DNA from: an uncultured Erysipelotrichaceae bacterium
Lineage (GTDB): Bacteria > Bacillota_I > Bacilli_A > RF39 > UBA660
Length of the DNA: 44,158 bases
Direction of reading: 5' to 3'
NCBI GenBank assembly: GCA_902789425.1
Contig: CADANX010000001.1
Location: 144,206-188,363, forward strand
This document shows, piece by piece, positions 1-7,396 of this stretch. The notes below the pieces were generated by a model. That model saw only the letters and a list, made by a program, of their open reading frames with translations, was not told the origin of the DNA and searched no databases. Both the position numbers and the translations under genes were made by a program. Position 1 is the first letter of the stretch. The number at the start of each line of letters is the position of its first letter.

Positions 1-1
1 T

Positions 2-598
2 GAGCCTTACTTCGTAAATAATAAAGTTGATATGATTTATATGGGTTCTATGCCTGATAGTAAAATAATACCAAGTATAGAAAAACTAAGAAAATATAGT
101 GCAAAAATAAAAGAATTAATAAAATCAGATGTATTATTCTTAATTACTGGTAATGCTCTTGAAATATTCTCTTCATATATTATTGAAAATAATAAAAATT
201 ATGAGGGACTACAAATATTTAATTACTATATTGAAAAGGATATGAATCATAAATATGTATCATGGTATACAGGTAAGTTTAAGAATATTGATATAGTAGG
301 ACATAAGAATCATTATTCGGTTTGTAAGAATATTGAAAATGGGTTTATTAAAACAATAAATGGTTATAGTAGTGATATAGAAAATATAAATGAAGGAATA
401 AATTATAAGAAATTTTATGCAACATATTTACTTGGACCATTCCTAATTATGAATCCTAAATTTACTAAATTTTTACTAAAAGAATTAGGTTTAAGTGATA
501 AATTAATATATGAAGAAGATTTATTAAATGCCTATAAAGAAAGAATAAATCATTTTAAAAAACCTGGTACTAGATTTGTAATGGGAGACCATGGGTAG
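2..598 (+). CDS. gatD: GatD-like class-I glutamine amidotransferase-fold subunit, glutaminase residues lost (5' partial)
   Basis: The reading frame is open from base 2, so the N-terminus lies off the left edge; ATG 32 is only an internal Met. The protein follows the GatD plan: a strand ending MIYMGSMPD where GatD has a GGG-x-D motif, the nucleophile-elbow segment LITGNALEIF, the segment VGHKNH matching GatD GFENH, and ATYLLGP matching GTYLHGP. In active GatD the elbow reads ICGGYQ and its Cys is the nucleophile; here Thr stands there (residue 39 counted from ATG 32, bases 146-148). The catalytic His of YLHGP is Leu (bases 431-433). GatD normally releases ammonia from glutamine for MurT, which amidates D-Glu of lipid II; a murT-like gene would be expected just upstream but is not visible. 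The fold assignment is firm; loss of glutaminase activity is inferred from the two substitutions. Stop is 9 bases before the next gene. Confidence 0.8.
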   Translation, partial: EPYFVNNKVDMIYMGSMPDSKIIPSIEKLRKYSAKIKELIKSDVLFLITGNALEIFSSYIIENNKNYEGLQIFNYYIEKDMNHKYVSWYTGKFKNIDIVGHKNHYSVCKNIENGFIKTINGYSSDIENINEGINYKKFYATYLLGPFLIMNPKFTKFLLKELGLSDKLIYEEDLLNAYKERINHFKKPGTRFVMGDHG

Positions 599-607
599 GA
601 GGATAAT

Positions 608-1690
608 ATGAATCCAAAACTAATTATAGATAAAGAAGCGTTTAGAAATAATACAAGAATTATTAAAAAATTATGTGAAGATAATAATGTAAGTTTATGT
701 GCAGTTGTAAAGGTTTTTCATGCAATGGATGAGCTAATTACTATTCTTCATGAAGAAGGTATTAGTGAATATGCATCATCTAGAGTAGTTCAACTTAAAA
801 ATATTAAAAAACTTTATCCACAGGATAAAACTCTTTTAATTAGAATTCCTATGATAAGTGAACTAGAAGATGTTATAAAATATGTTGATACAACTTTAAT
901 TTCTGAAAAAGATACACTTGTTAAATTAAATGAAATTGCTAAAGAAAATAATAAAGTACAAAATGTTATTATAATGGAAGATTTAGGCGATTTAAGAGAA
1001 GGTATTATTGATCAAGATAAATTAACTTCTCTTGCAGTTTTTACTGAAAATGAACTTAAAAATATTCATTTAAAAGGTATTGGTACTAATCTAACTTGTT
1101 ATGGTTCTATTAGACCAACAGAAACTAATTTAAATAAACTTATTGATACAAAACACATGATAGAAAAAGAAATTGGAAGAAATCTTGAAATTGTTTCAGG
1201 TGGTGCAACTACATCAACAGAGTTATTAATTGATGGAAATATGCCAAAAGAAATAAATCACTTAAGAGTTGGTGGTTTATTTACTACGCCTGAATATATT
1301 AAAGAATTTAAAAACTGGAAAGATTATTTACCAGAACTAAAAAATGTGTTTACAGTAGAAGCTGAAGTAATTGAATCAAATACTAAACCAACTTATCCAA
1401 TAGGTGAAATAGTAGTTGATGGTTTTGGTAATAAAATAGAATATGAAGATAAAGGTGATAGAAAAAGAATTATTATTGCACTTGGTAAATGCGATATAGG
1501 TGGTTATCTTCAACTTTATCCACATGATAAAAAGTCATATATACTTGGTGGATCATCTGATCATACAATAATAGATGTTGATGATTCATCTATTAATTAT
1601 AAAGTAGGTGACATAGTTAAACTTGATTTAGACTATGAATCAATTATGATTGGAACTCAATCAAAATATTTAAATATTATTTTTAAGTAG
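608..1690 (+). CDS. PLP-dependent alanine/ornithine racemase family enzyme
   Basis: A 360-residue fold-type III PLP enzyme of the alanine/ornithine racemase (Orr/YhfX) group. The PLP lysine is in AVVKVFH (K35). Segments LLIRIPMISELEDV, IMEDLGDLREGI and GIGTNLTCYG are close to those I recall from clostridial ornithine racemase. It would interconvert L- and D-amino acids; ornithine is the best guess, alanine or another amino acid is possible. The start is fixed by an AGGAGG ribosome site about 6 bases before ATG 608. It sits 9 bases after the GatD-like gene and 8 bases before an ATP-grasp gene, so one operon is likely, suggesting supply of a D-amino acid to a ligase acting on cell-wall precursors. 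That pathway role is inference. Confidence 0.8.
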   Translation: MNPKLIIDKEAFRNNTRIIKKLCEDNNVSLCAVVKVFHAMDELITILHEEGISEYASSRVVQLKNIKKLYPQDKTLLIRIPMISELEDVIKYVDTTLISEKDTLVKLNEIAKENNKVQNVIIMEDLGDLREGIIDQDKLTSLAVFTENELKNIHLKGIGTNLTCYGSIRPTETNLNKLIDTKHMIEKEIGRNLEIVSGGATTSTELLIDGNMPKEINHLRVGGLFTTPEYIKEFKNWKDYLPELKNVFTVEAEVIESNTKPTYPIGEIVVDGFGNKIEYEDKGDRKRIIIALGKCDIGGYLQLYPHDKKSYILGGSSDHTIIDVDDSSINYKVGDIVKLDLDYESIMIGTQSKYLNIIFK

Positions 1691-1698
1691 GTGAAAGA

Positions 1699-2694
1699 AT
1701 GTATAAAATAAAATATTTCTTTAAAAGACTTATGAATATGAGTTATAAAAGAATGTTTGAAACTATTAATTATATCCACAAAAAAACAGGTAGAAATAGA
1801 GTGTTTCTATTCTTTGACGTTATTTATTGTGGAATAAGATATCAAGCAGGATACATGGATTATAAATTATTTGAAATGTATAATTTAAATAGTAAACAAA
1901 GAAAAACTATAATAACAAGAGGTATTAATAATTCATTTATTAAAAGATTTAATAATCCTGAATTCGCAAAAATATTTCATGATAAATTATTATTTAATGA
2001 AAAATACAAAAAATATTTAGGTAGAGAATATATAAAAGTAGATGAAAATAATTATGATGATTTTGAAAAATTTGCATTAAAACACAAAGAAATAGTCATT
2101 AAACCATTTGCTGGCAGTTGTGGAAAAGGAATAGAAATAGTAAAAGTAAATAAAAATAATGTAAAAAAACTATATAAAAATATTCTTGAAACAAAAAGAT
2201 ATTTAGTAGAAGAAAAAGCCACTCAAATAAAAGAAGTAAAAAAAATACATCCAACATCTATTAATACAATGAGAGTAATTACATTAAATGGATATGTAGT
2301 AGCAGCTTATCTTAGAATGGGTAATAAGAATAATCCTGTGGATAACTTTAATTCAGAGGGGCTTGCTGCTCCTATAAATATAAATACAGGAACAATTGAT
2401 TATGTAGCTATTGATAAAGAAATGAATATATATGAAAAACACCCTATTTCTGGTGTAGAAATAAAAGGTTTTAAAATGCCTAATTGGAATAAAGTTAAAA
2501 ACTTTGCTGAAAAAGTAGCAAAAGAAGTTCCTGAAATGGGGTATGTTGGATGGGATATAAGTCAAAATGAAAAAGGACCTTACTTAATTGAGGCTAATGA
2601 ATTTCCAGGACATGATATATATCAACTTCCTCCTCATAGAACAAACAATATAGGTATGCTTCCGGTATTTATGGACGCTATTAATAGAAAATAA
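1699..2694 (+). CDS. ATP-grasp ligase (sugar-transfer-associated ATP-grasp type)
   Basis: A 331-residue protein with an ATP-grasp domain over about residues 90-325. Visible elements are the nucleotide-binding segment IVIKPFAGSCGKGIEIV, the hinge YLVEEKATQ, the phosphate/metal segment INTMRVITL, and the C-terminal metal site GPYLIEANEFPGHD. This matches Pfam ATPgrasp_ST (PF14397), a family usually found in polysaccharide or cell-wall clusters and not well characterised. ATP-grasp ligases join a carboxylate to an amine through an acyl-phosphate; D-aspartate ligase of enterococcal wall cross-bridges is a functional analogue. Spacing to the upstream racemase (8 bases) and downstream ung (10 bases) implies cotranscription. 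The substrate cannot be read from sequence. Confidence 0.75.
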   Translation: MYKIKYFFKRLMNMSYKRMFETINYIHKKTGRNRVFLFFDVIYCGIRYQAGYMDYKLFEMYNLNSKQRKTIITRGINNSFIKRFNNPEFAKIFHDKLLFNEKYKKYLGREYIKVDENNYDDFEKFALKHKEIVIKPFAGSCGKGIEIVKVNKNNVKKLYKNILETKRYLVEEKATQIKEVKKIHPTSINTMRVITLNGYVVAAYLRMGNKNNPVDNFNSEGLAAPININTGTIDYVAIDKEMNIYEKHPISGVEIKGFKMPNWNKVKNFAEKVAKEVPEMGYVGWDISQNEKGPYLIEANEFPGHDIYQLPPHRTNNIGMLPVFMDAINRK

Positions 2695-2704
2695 GGGTGG
2701 TAAT

Positions 2705-3361
2705 ATGGTAGAATTTCATAATGATTGGGATAAAGTATTAAATGAAGAAATACATAAAGATTATTTTGTAGAATTACTTGATAAGGTGAATAAATTATAT
2801 GAAGAAAAAACTATTTATCCACCTAAAAAAGATGTGTTTAATGCTTTTAAATTAAATTATAAAGATATTAAAGTAGTTATTCTTGGACAAGATCCATATC
2901 ATGGAGAAGGCGAAGCTCATGGTTTTGCTTTTTCATGTTTAAAAGTACCTATTCCACCATCACTTAAAAATATATATAAAGAACTTAAGACTGATTTAGA
3001 TATTGATAAAGATTTTAAAGATGGTAATTTATATCCTTGGGTAGAGCAAGGTGTTATGCTTTTAAATACAGGTTTAACTGTGGAAAAAGATAAACCTAAT
3101 TCTCATAAAGATTTAGGATGGCATAAATTTACAGATGCAGTTATTGAAAAATTAAATGAAAGAGAAGATCCAATCGTATTTATACTTTGGGGTAATAATG
3201 CGAGAGAAAAGAAAAAATTAATAACAAATCCAAATCATTTAATAATAGAATCAGCTCATCCATCTCCATTTTCTGCAAGAAATGGTTTCTTTGATAGTAG
3301 ACCTTTTTCAAAAACAAATGAGTTTTTAAAAAAGAATGGTAAGAAAGGAATTGAGTGGTAA
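2705..3361 (+). CDS. ung: Uracil-DNA glycosylase, family 1
   Basis: Removes uracil from DNA to start base-excision repair. The 218-residue length is typical for the family. The water-activating loop reads GQDPYHGEGEAHGFAFS (catalytic Asp63), the uracil-binding part has the downstream LWGNNA segment, and the DNA-intercalation loop HPSPFSA carries the catalytic His185. N-terminal and central segments (PPSLKNIYKELKTD, WVEQGVMLLNT) are also standard. The GGTGG ribosome site lies in the short gap after the ATP-grasp gene. The stop codon overlaps the next start as TAATG, so translation is probably coupled. Confidence 0.97.
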   Translation: MVEFHNDWDKVLNEEIHKDYFVELLDKVNKLYEEKTIYPPKKDVFNAFKLNYKDIKVVILGQDPYHGEGEAHGFAFSCLKVPIPPSLKNIYKELKTDLDIDKDFKDGNLYPWVEQGVMLLNTGLTVEKDKPNSHKDLGWHKFTDAVIEKLNEREDPIVFILWGNNAREKKKLITNPNHLIIESAHPSPFSARNGFFDSRPFSKTNEFLKKNGKKGIEW

Positions 3362-4080
3362 TGAAGATATTAAAATATAAACATGATTTAGATTTTTCAT
3401 ATGCATTTGGTGCAACATTAACATTTGAATTATTAAAAACAAAACCTGAAATAATTAATAGAGTTTTTATAAGTAATAATGCTAATAAAACACAAGGAAT
3501 AGTTGAAATAGAAGAACTTTGTAATAAAAACAAAGTTGAAGTAATATATAATGATAAAGCATTTAATATTTTAAGCCCAAAAGACAATTGTTTTGTTATA
3601 TGTGAGTTTAAAAAAACAAAAGAAAAAGTAGATGATTCTAATCATATAGTTTTAGTTAATCCATCTAATGCAGGTAATCTTGGAACTATTTTTAGAACAG
3701 CATCTGGTTTTGGATTTAATAATATTATAATAGTAGGTAATGCTGTGGATTATTATGATCCAAAAGTTGTACGAGCATCTATGGGAGCATTATTTCATTT
3801 AAACATAAAAAAATATGAAACAATCGAAGATTATATAAAAGAGTTTCCAGATCATAAAAGATATGCTTTTATGCTAAGAAATAGTAAATCAATTCATACA
3901 GTTACAAAAGAAGAAAAATATTCATTAATATTTGGTAATGAAGCAACGGGTTTACCAGATAATTATAGTGACTTTTGTGAAGCAGTAATTATTCCTCATA
4001 CAAATAATATTGATAGTCTTAATTTACCGATAGCATCATCAATAGCAATGTATGAGTTTACAAGAGATTTATATAAATAA
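3361..4080 (+). CDS. TrmH/SpoU-family RNA 2'-O-methyltransferase
   Basis: A SPOUT-fold, SAM-dependent RNA ribose methyltransferase of the TrmH family, about 239 residues. The C-terminal half has the three family motifs: NPSNAGNLGTIFRTASGFGF (motif 1), IFGNEATGLP (motif 2) and SLNLPIASSIAMYEF (motif 3), which form the trefoil knot that binds SAM. The N-terminal ~95 residues look like the small substrate-binding domain found in 23S rRNA or tRNA enzymes of the group. ATG 3361 overlaps the ung stop as TAATG; a GTG at 3355 in the same frame is the alternative and is actually better spaced from the AAAGGA at about 3344. The modified RNA and nucleotide cannot be told from sequence. A hairpin terminator follows immediately. 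Confidence 0.88.
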   Translation: MKILKYKHDLDFSYAFGATLTFELLKTKPEIINRVFISNNANKTQGIVEIEELCNKNKVEVIYNDKAFNILSPKDNCFVICEFKKTKEKVDDSNHIVLVNPSNAGNLGTIFRTASGFGFNNIIIVGNAVDYYDPKVVRASMGALFHLNIKKYETIEDYIKEFPDHKRYAFMLRNSKSIHTVTKEEKYSLIFGNEATGLPDNYSDFCEAVIIPHTNNIDSLNLPIASSIAMYEFTRDLYK

Positions 4081-4106
4081 AAAATAGCAATTAATGCTAT
4101 TTTTTT
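4081..4106. terminator. Bidirectional intrinsic terminator between the TrmH-family gene and lemA
   Basis: A nine-base-pair stem AAAATAGCA / TGCTATTTT with loop ATTAA is followed by T7 on the plus strand and, on the minus strand, by an A/T run. It lies exactly between two converging genes. Confidence 0.8.
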
Positions 4107-4644
4107 ATAGTTTAAAATCTTTTATATCATCGTCATTATGATTTCTTTCATCAAAGAAATTCTTTTCACTATATTTATGTATTTTACCAATAAAGTTATA
4201 TGGAACTCTTCTAATTAATTTATTGTAATCAACAATAGTTTCATTATAATACTTTTTATAGGCTGCTAATGATTCATCAAATTCATCAACTTCATAAGCA
4301 AGTTTATTTAAGTTATCTACATCATGTAATTCAGTATATTGTTTTCTTACAAAATTAATTTTACTTAAAGATTCAGATAATTTTCTATCAAGTTCAAAAG
4401 TTGTTACTTTTTTTTCTTTATACTTATTTAAATCTTCAATAACTTCTTTTTTAGATTTTATAGTTTCTTTTATTATATTATTCATTTCTATTAAATGATC
4501 AAATTTATTTCTTAGAGTTTCATCTATTTTTCCTTCTACTTCATTTAATTTAATTATTGAATCTTGAAACTTATTATACATTGTCCCATAAGCAATTGCA
4601 ATTGATGCAACTACTGTTAAAATAACTAATAATATTATCCACAT
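4105..4644 (-). CDS. lemA: LemA family membrane protein
   Basis: About 179 residues: an N-terminal membrane helix (WIILLVILTVVASIAIAYGTMY) followed by a long helical-bundle region. The order of family features is present: YNKFQDSIIKLNEVEGKID just after the membrane segment, a LRNKFDHLIEMNNIIKE segment where LemA has the R-x-DLIPNLV region, and the C-terminal YNKLIRRVPYNFIGKI. LemA proteins are envelope-anchored; their biochemical role is not settled. ATG 4644 is preferred over GTG 4653 because the GAGGTGG ribosome site lies 5 bases before it and would overlap the GTG. A TATAAT-like -10 box (minus strand, 4672-4667) suggests its own promoter. The acidic C-terminus (NDDDIKD) is unremarkable. 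Confidence 0.82.
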   Translation of the reverse strand: MWIILLVILTVVASIAIAYGTMYNKFQDSIIKLNEVEGKIDETLRNKFDHLIEMNNIIKETIKSKKEVIEDLNKYKEKKVTTFELDRKLSESLSKINFVRKQYTELHDVDNLNKLAYEVDEFDESLAAYKKYYNETIVDYNKLIRRVPYNFIGKIHKYSEKNFFDERNHNDDDIKDFKL

Positions 4645-4666
4645 ACATACCACCTCTATAATAAAA

Positions 4667-4672
4667 ATTATA
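4667..4672 (-). promoter_or_regulatory. -10 box of the lemA promoter
   Basis: TATAAT on the minus strand between gerQ and lemA, about 23 bases before the lemA start. No clear -35 box was recognised, so this is a positional call. Confidence 0.45.
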
Positions 4673-4680
4673 GCAAAAGA

Positions 4681-4702
4681 AAAAGAATATTACAATTCTT
4701 TT
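4681..4702 (-). terminator. Intrinsic terminator after gerQ
   Basis: Stem AAAAGAAT / ATTCTTTT with a six-base loop, followed on the minus strand by a T-rich run; it overlaps the gerQ stop codon. Confidence 0.55.
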
Positions 4703-5027
4703 AATTAAAATCTAAGTTATAATTTATATCTCCGTCAAATTCAACATAATTAAGATAAATCATTAAAATAATATATGTTTTATTAGTATTTGGATTAGTT
4801 ACAATTAAATGATCTCTTCCTGCTTCTTTTACTATTCCATTAAATATAGCATCTCTCCAGTCATTCGAATCTGGAAATGAACAATAAAATTTACCTAATT
4901 TTCCCTTATTCATTCTTAAAATATTTTCTATATAAGATTGTTCTTGATAAGTATCAGTATAGTTACTTTGCATATAACTACTATTATTTGGGTATACTAC
5001 ATTATTAGAAACATAACCATTATTCAT
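4701..5027 (-). CDS. gerQ: GerQ-like spore coat protein
   Basis: A 108-residue protein with a flexible Asn/Tyr/Ser/Gln-rich N-terminus (about residues 1-30) and a conserved C-terminal domain. The segment SYIENILRMNKGKLGKFY, then DWRDAIFNGIVKEAGRDHLIV and MIYLNYVEF, match the C-terminal half of Bacillus GerQ (YwdL), a coat protein needed for normal germination and cross-linked by transglutaminase. The start is supported by GAAAGGA about 8 bases upstream. In spore-formers it is normally made in the mother cell under late sporulation sigma factors; no such promoter was confirmed here. If the organism does not sporulate, this would be a remnant or a repurposed gene. Confidence 0.85.
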   Translation of the reverse strand: MNNGYVSNNVVYPNNSSYMQSNYTDTYQEQSYIENILRMNKGKLGKFYCSFPDSNDWRDAIFNGIVKEAGRDHLIVTNPNTNKTYIILMIYLNYVEFDGDINYNLDFN

Positions 5028-5098
5028 ATTTATTTTCCTTTCAATTAAGTATATGTAAATCTCTTAAAAATATGATAAAATATATCTGGTGATTTTTT

Positions 5099-5605
5099 AT
5101 GATTAATATAGTTTTATTTGAACCTGAAATACCAGGAAATACAGGAAATATTATGAGAACTTGTGTTGCTACAAACTCAAAACTTCATTTAATAAAACCA
5201 CTTGGTTTTTCTTTAGAAGATAAATATGTTAAAAGAAGTGCTGTAAATTATATAGAACATTTAGATTATACTGTTTATGAAAATTTTGATGACTTTAAAA
5301 GTAAAAATGAAGGAACATATTATTATTTAACAAGATATGGAAAGAAACCTCATACTTCATTTGATTATTCTGACAGTAACGAAAATATCTATTTTATTTT
5401 TGGAAAAGAAAGCACTGGAATCCCAAAAGAAATACTAAAAAATGATTTAGATAGATGTATGAGAATTCCTATGAGTCAAAATGTAAGAGCTCTTAATTTA
5501 TCTAATAGTGTTGCTATAATGACATATGAAGCTTTAAGACAGCAAGACTATAATGACTTATTTAGATATGAACCACATAAAAGTAAAGATTTCATAATTG
5601 AGTAG
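5099..5605 (+). CDS. trmL: tRNA (cytidine/uridine-34 2'-O)-methyltransferase TrmL
   Basis: A minimal SPOUT methyltransferase of 168 residues, the usual TrmL length. It would methylate the ribose of wobble nucleotide 34 in tRNA-Leu isoacceptors. The N-terminus INIVLFEPEIPGNTGNIMRTC is the family signature, followed by LIKPLGFSLEDKYVKRSAVNY, FGKESTGIPKEI and MRIPMSQNVRALNLSNSVAI, which form the SAM-binding knot. A GGTGA ribosome site precedes ATG 5099, and the gene is divergent from gerQ. It is the last housekeeping-type gene before the T4SS-like locus. Confidence 0.95.
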   Translation: MINIVLFEPEIPGNTGNIMRTCVATNSKLHLIKPLGFSLEDKYVKRSAVNYIEHLDYTVYENFDDFKSKNEGTYYYLTRYGKKPHTSFDYSDSNENIYFIFGKESTGIPKEILKNDLDRCMRIPMSQNVRALNLSNSVAIMTYEALRQQDYNDLFRYEPHKSKDFIIE

Positions 5606-5628
5606 AGTGTAAAATTAAATAAATTTGA

Positions 5629-5657
5629 TTGACAAAAGGTAAAAAAGAGTTTACTAT
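5629..5657 (+). promoter_or_regulatory. Strong sigma-A-type promoter for the VirB2-like gene
   Basis: Perfect TTGACA at 5629-5634, a 17-base spacer, then TACTAT at 5652-5657. A GAGGAGGG ribosome site follows at about 5673-5680, ahead of ATG 5688. This is one of the best promoter plus ribosome-site combinations in the window. Confidence 0.8.
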
Positions 5658-5687
5658 ATAATTAGATTATATGAGGAGGGAAGAAAT

Positions 5688-6032
5688 ATGTTTTTAACAG
5701 GAGAATGTGGAATCGATGGTTTAGAAAATATTATACATTATGCCACTATAGTAGTAACTATTATTCAAATTGCTGCTCCAATAGCATTAGTTATTTGGGG
5801 ATCTTTAGATTTATTAAAAGGTATAATTGCTGGTGATGAAAAGAAAATTTCAGCAGCTAGAAAACCATTTGTTCAAAGACTTGTTTCTGCTATAATAATT
5901 TTCTTAATTCCATGGATCGTTACATTTGCAATTAATACATTTGTACAAGATACTGTTGAATGGAAAAAATGTTATAACGCAGCTAAAAGTGCTGAAGGTG
6001 GAACAAAAGTTAGTCCAGATCCAGGTGTATAA
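5688..6032 (+). CDS. Small two-helix membrane protein, VirB2/TrbC-like pilin candidate
   Basis: A 114-residue protein with two membrane helices at about residues 17-44 and 62-84, joined by a short charged loop (AGDEKKISAARKPFVQR), and a polar C-terminal tail with one Cys. This hairpin plan is that of VirB2/TrbC pilins and of small membrane proteins that open Gram-positive conjugation operons. No signal peptide is evident. The hairpin is clearly related to the C-terminus of the next gene: both have I-x-APIxxxIxG-x-xD, then E-KI-x-x-AR-x-x-F-x-x-RL. It has its own strong promoter and a terminator right after the stop, which would favour abundant, separate expression as expected for a pilin. The pilin role is inference from topology and position. 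Confidence 0.7.
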   Translation: MFLTGECGIDGLENIIHYATIVVTIIQIAAPIALVIWGSLDLLKGIIAGDEKKISAARKPFVQRLVSAIIIFLIPWIVTFAINTFVQDTVEWKKCYNAAKSAEGGTKVSPDPGV

Positions 6033-6035
6033 TAT

Positions 6036-6063
6036 AAAAGATGAAATTTCATCTTTTTTTTTT
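6036..6063 (+). terminator. Intrinsic terminator after the VirB2-like gene
   Basis: Stem AAAAGATGA / TCATCTTTT with loop AATT, followed by a long T run. It separates the pilin-like gene from the rest of the T4SS-like locus. Confidence 0.85.
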
Positions 6064-6129
6064 GCTTTATTTCCTTTTTTTTTATTGCTATATATGTTAT
6101 ACTATTATTAATAGTAGGTGATTTTAAAT

Positions 6130-7380
6130 ATGAATAAAAAAATATATTTAATTTTATTGTCTTTTTTGTGCGTTTTTATTAATGTTCATAAGGTTTCAGC
6201 AACAACTTGTACTTATGAAATGTATCCAATTGGTATAGACGATGATTTAACTGCAAGACAAAGAAATGATATTGCAGGTAACTCTACAGTTATAATTGAT
6301 ACTACAAATAAAAAAGAGGCAACTAGCATATCTAGATTTGGAAATAATGAGAATAAAAAGTTTAGTGAAAACAGATTAACTAGTTATATTAAGAAACATG
6401 GTTGTCCTCCATATATCAAAAGAGATGGTGCTGGAGATTTAGATAAACTTAGTGAAAAACAATTTAAAGATTATTTAGGATCATTTTATGATAAAAATAA
6501 ATATCATTATCCACTTGTTCTTGTAAATGACAACGGAACAGAGACTGGTAAGTATGTTACAACAGTAACTAATTATGCTTCAAGTAAATGGACTGCTTTA
6601 AAAGCTAAAGGTGAATTAAATGCAGATCAAAAAAATTTGGAAAACTTATTTATTAACAATGTAAAAAAATCTAAAGTATATGATAATTATATTGCTAAAA
6701 ATAGCACTTGGAAATCTTATTTAAGAGCTGATGATGATAAAAAAGAATTAGAAATTAAAAAAAATGAATTAAATACTGCAAAATCAGATTATTGTTATTT
6801 TTATTGTAAGAATAAATGTAGTGTTTATTCTGATAATAGTGCTGTAAGTGGCTGTGTTAGTTCATGTAATGCTACAGATAAATCAAAATGTGAAGAAGCA
6901 TATAATGCATGTGCGGGTGATTCATATTCAGAAGAGTGTATAAAAAATCAACTTACATCAAAAGGACTTGATAGTAACTATACAGATAATAGAGAAGCGT
7001 CATTAATATCATTAGAAAATGATGTTAATACATTAAATAATACAATTAATAGTACTGCTAAAGTAAAACCAATTAATTTAAAATATGGTGAATATAAATT
7101 ACAATGTTCTGATGTTGTAGAATTACATAAATATTGGGTATTACTTGAAATACTAGCACCAATTCTTGTAATTATATTTGGAACAGTTGATTTCTTTGTA
7201 TCAGTAATATCTTCAAATGAAGAAAAAATAATTAAAGCAAGACAAAAATTTCCAAAAAGACTTGCTGCTGCATTTTTATTATTCTTAGCAGCATCAATAG
7301 TAAGTATTATTGTTAATTTATCAACTGAACCTAGTGCAAGAGATAAATCACTTATGTATTGTATTATAAATGGAAACTAA
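6130..7380 (+). CDS. Secreted Cys-rich protein with a C-terminal VirB2-like membrane hairpin
   Basis: About 416 residues. It begins with a signal peptide (MNKKIYLILLSFLCVFINVHKVSA, cleavage probably after VSA). The middle is hydrophilic and predicted exported, with a cysteine cluster at about residues 219-275 (for example YCYFYCKNKCSVY and CVSSCNATDKSKC), suggesting disulfides. The last ~80 residues form two membrane helices with loop SSNEEKIIKARQKFPKRL, homologous by eye to the preceding small protein. ATG 6130 is preferred over the in-frame GTG 6118 because TAGGTGA lies about 10 bases ahead and the signal peptide then starts normally. A -10-like TATACT lies shortly upstream. The function is unknown; a pilus or translocon-associated surface subunit is the best inference. 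Confidence 0.65.
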   Translation: MNKKIYLILLSFLCVFINVHKVSATTCTYEMYPIGIDDDLTARQRNDIAGNSTVIIDTTNKKEATSISRFGNNENKKFSENRLTSYIKKHGCPPYIKRDGAGDLDKLSEKQFKDYLGSFYDKNKYHYPLVLVNDNGTETGKYVTTVTNYASSKWTALKAKGELNADQKNLENLFINNVKKSKVYDNYIAKNSTWKSYLRADDDKKELEIKKNELNTAKSDYCYFYCKNKCSVYSDNSAVSGCVSSCNATDKSKCEEAYNACAGDSYSEECIKNQLTSKGLDSNYTDNREASLISLENDVNTLNNTINSTAKVKPINLKYGEYKLQCSDVVELHKYWVLLEILAPILVIIFGTVDFFVSVISSNEEKIIKARQKFPKRLAAAFLLFLAASIVSIIVNLSTEPSARDKSLMYCIINGN

Positions 7381-7396
7381 AAGGGAGTGAAGCTAA

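Noticed and set aside
1-598. Sequencing error explaining the missing Cys and His of the GatD-like protein
   Set aside because: The two changes are independent and in frame, and neighbouring glutamine-binding residues (elbow Gln, GGG motif) are also replaced, which fits real divergence.
5926-6111. Small frame over the end of the VirB2-like gene
   Set aside because: It reads through a terminator hairpin and its T run, and is in the shifted frame of the real gene.
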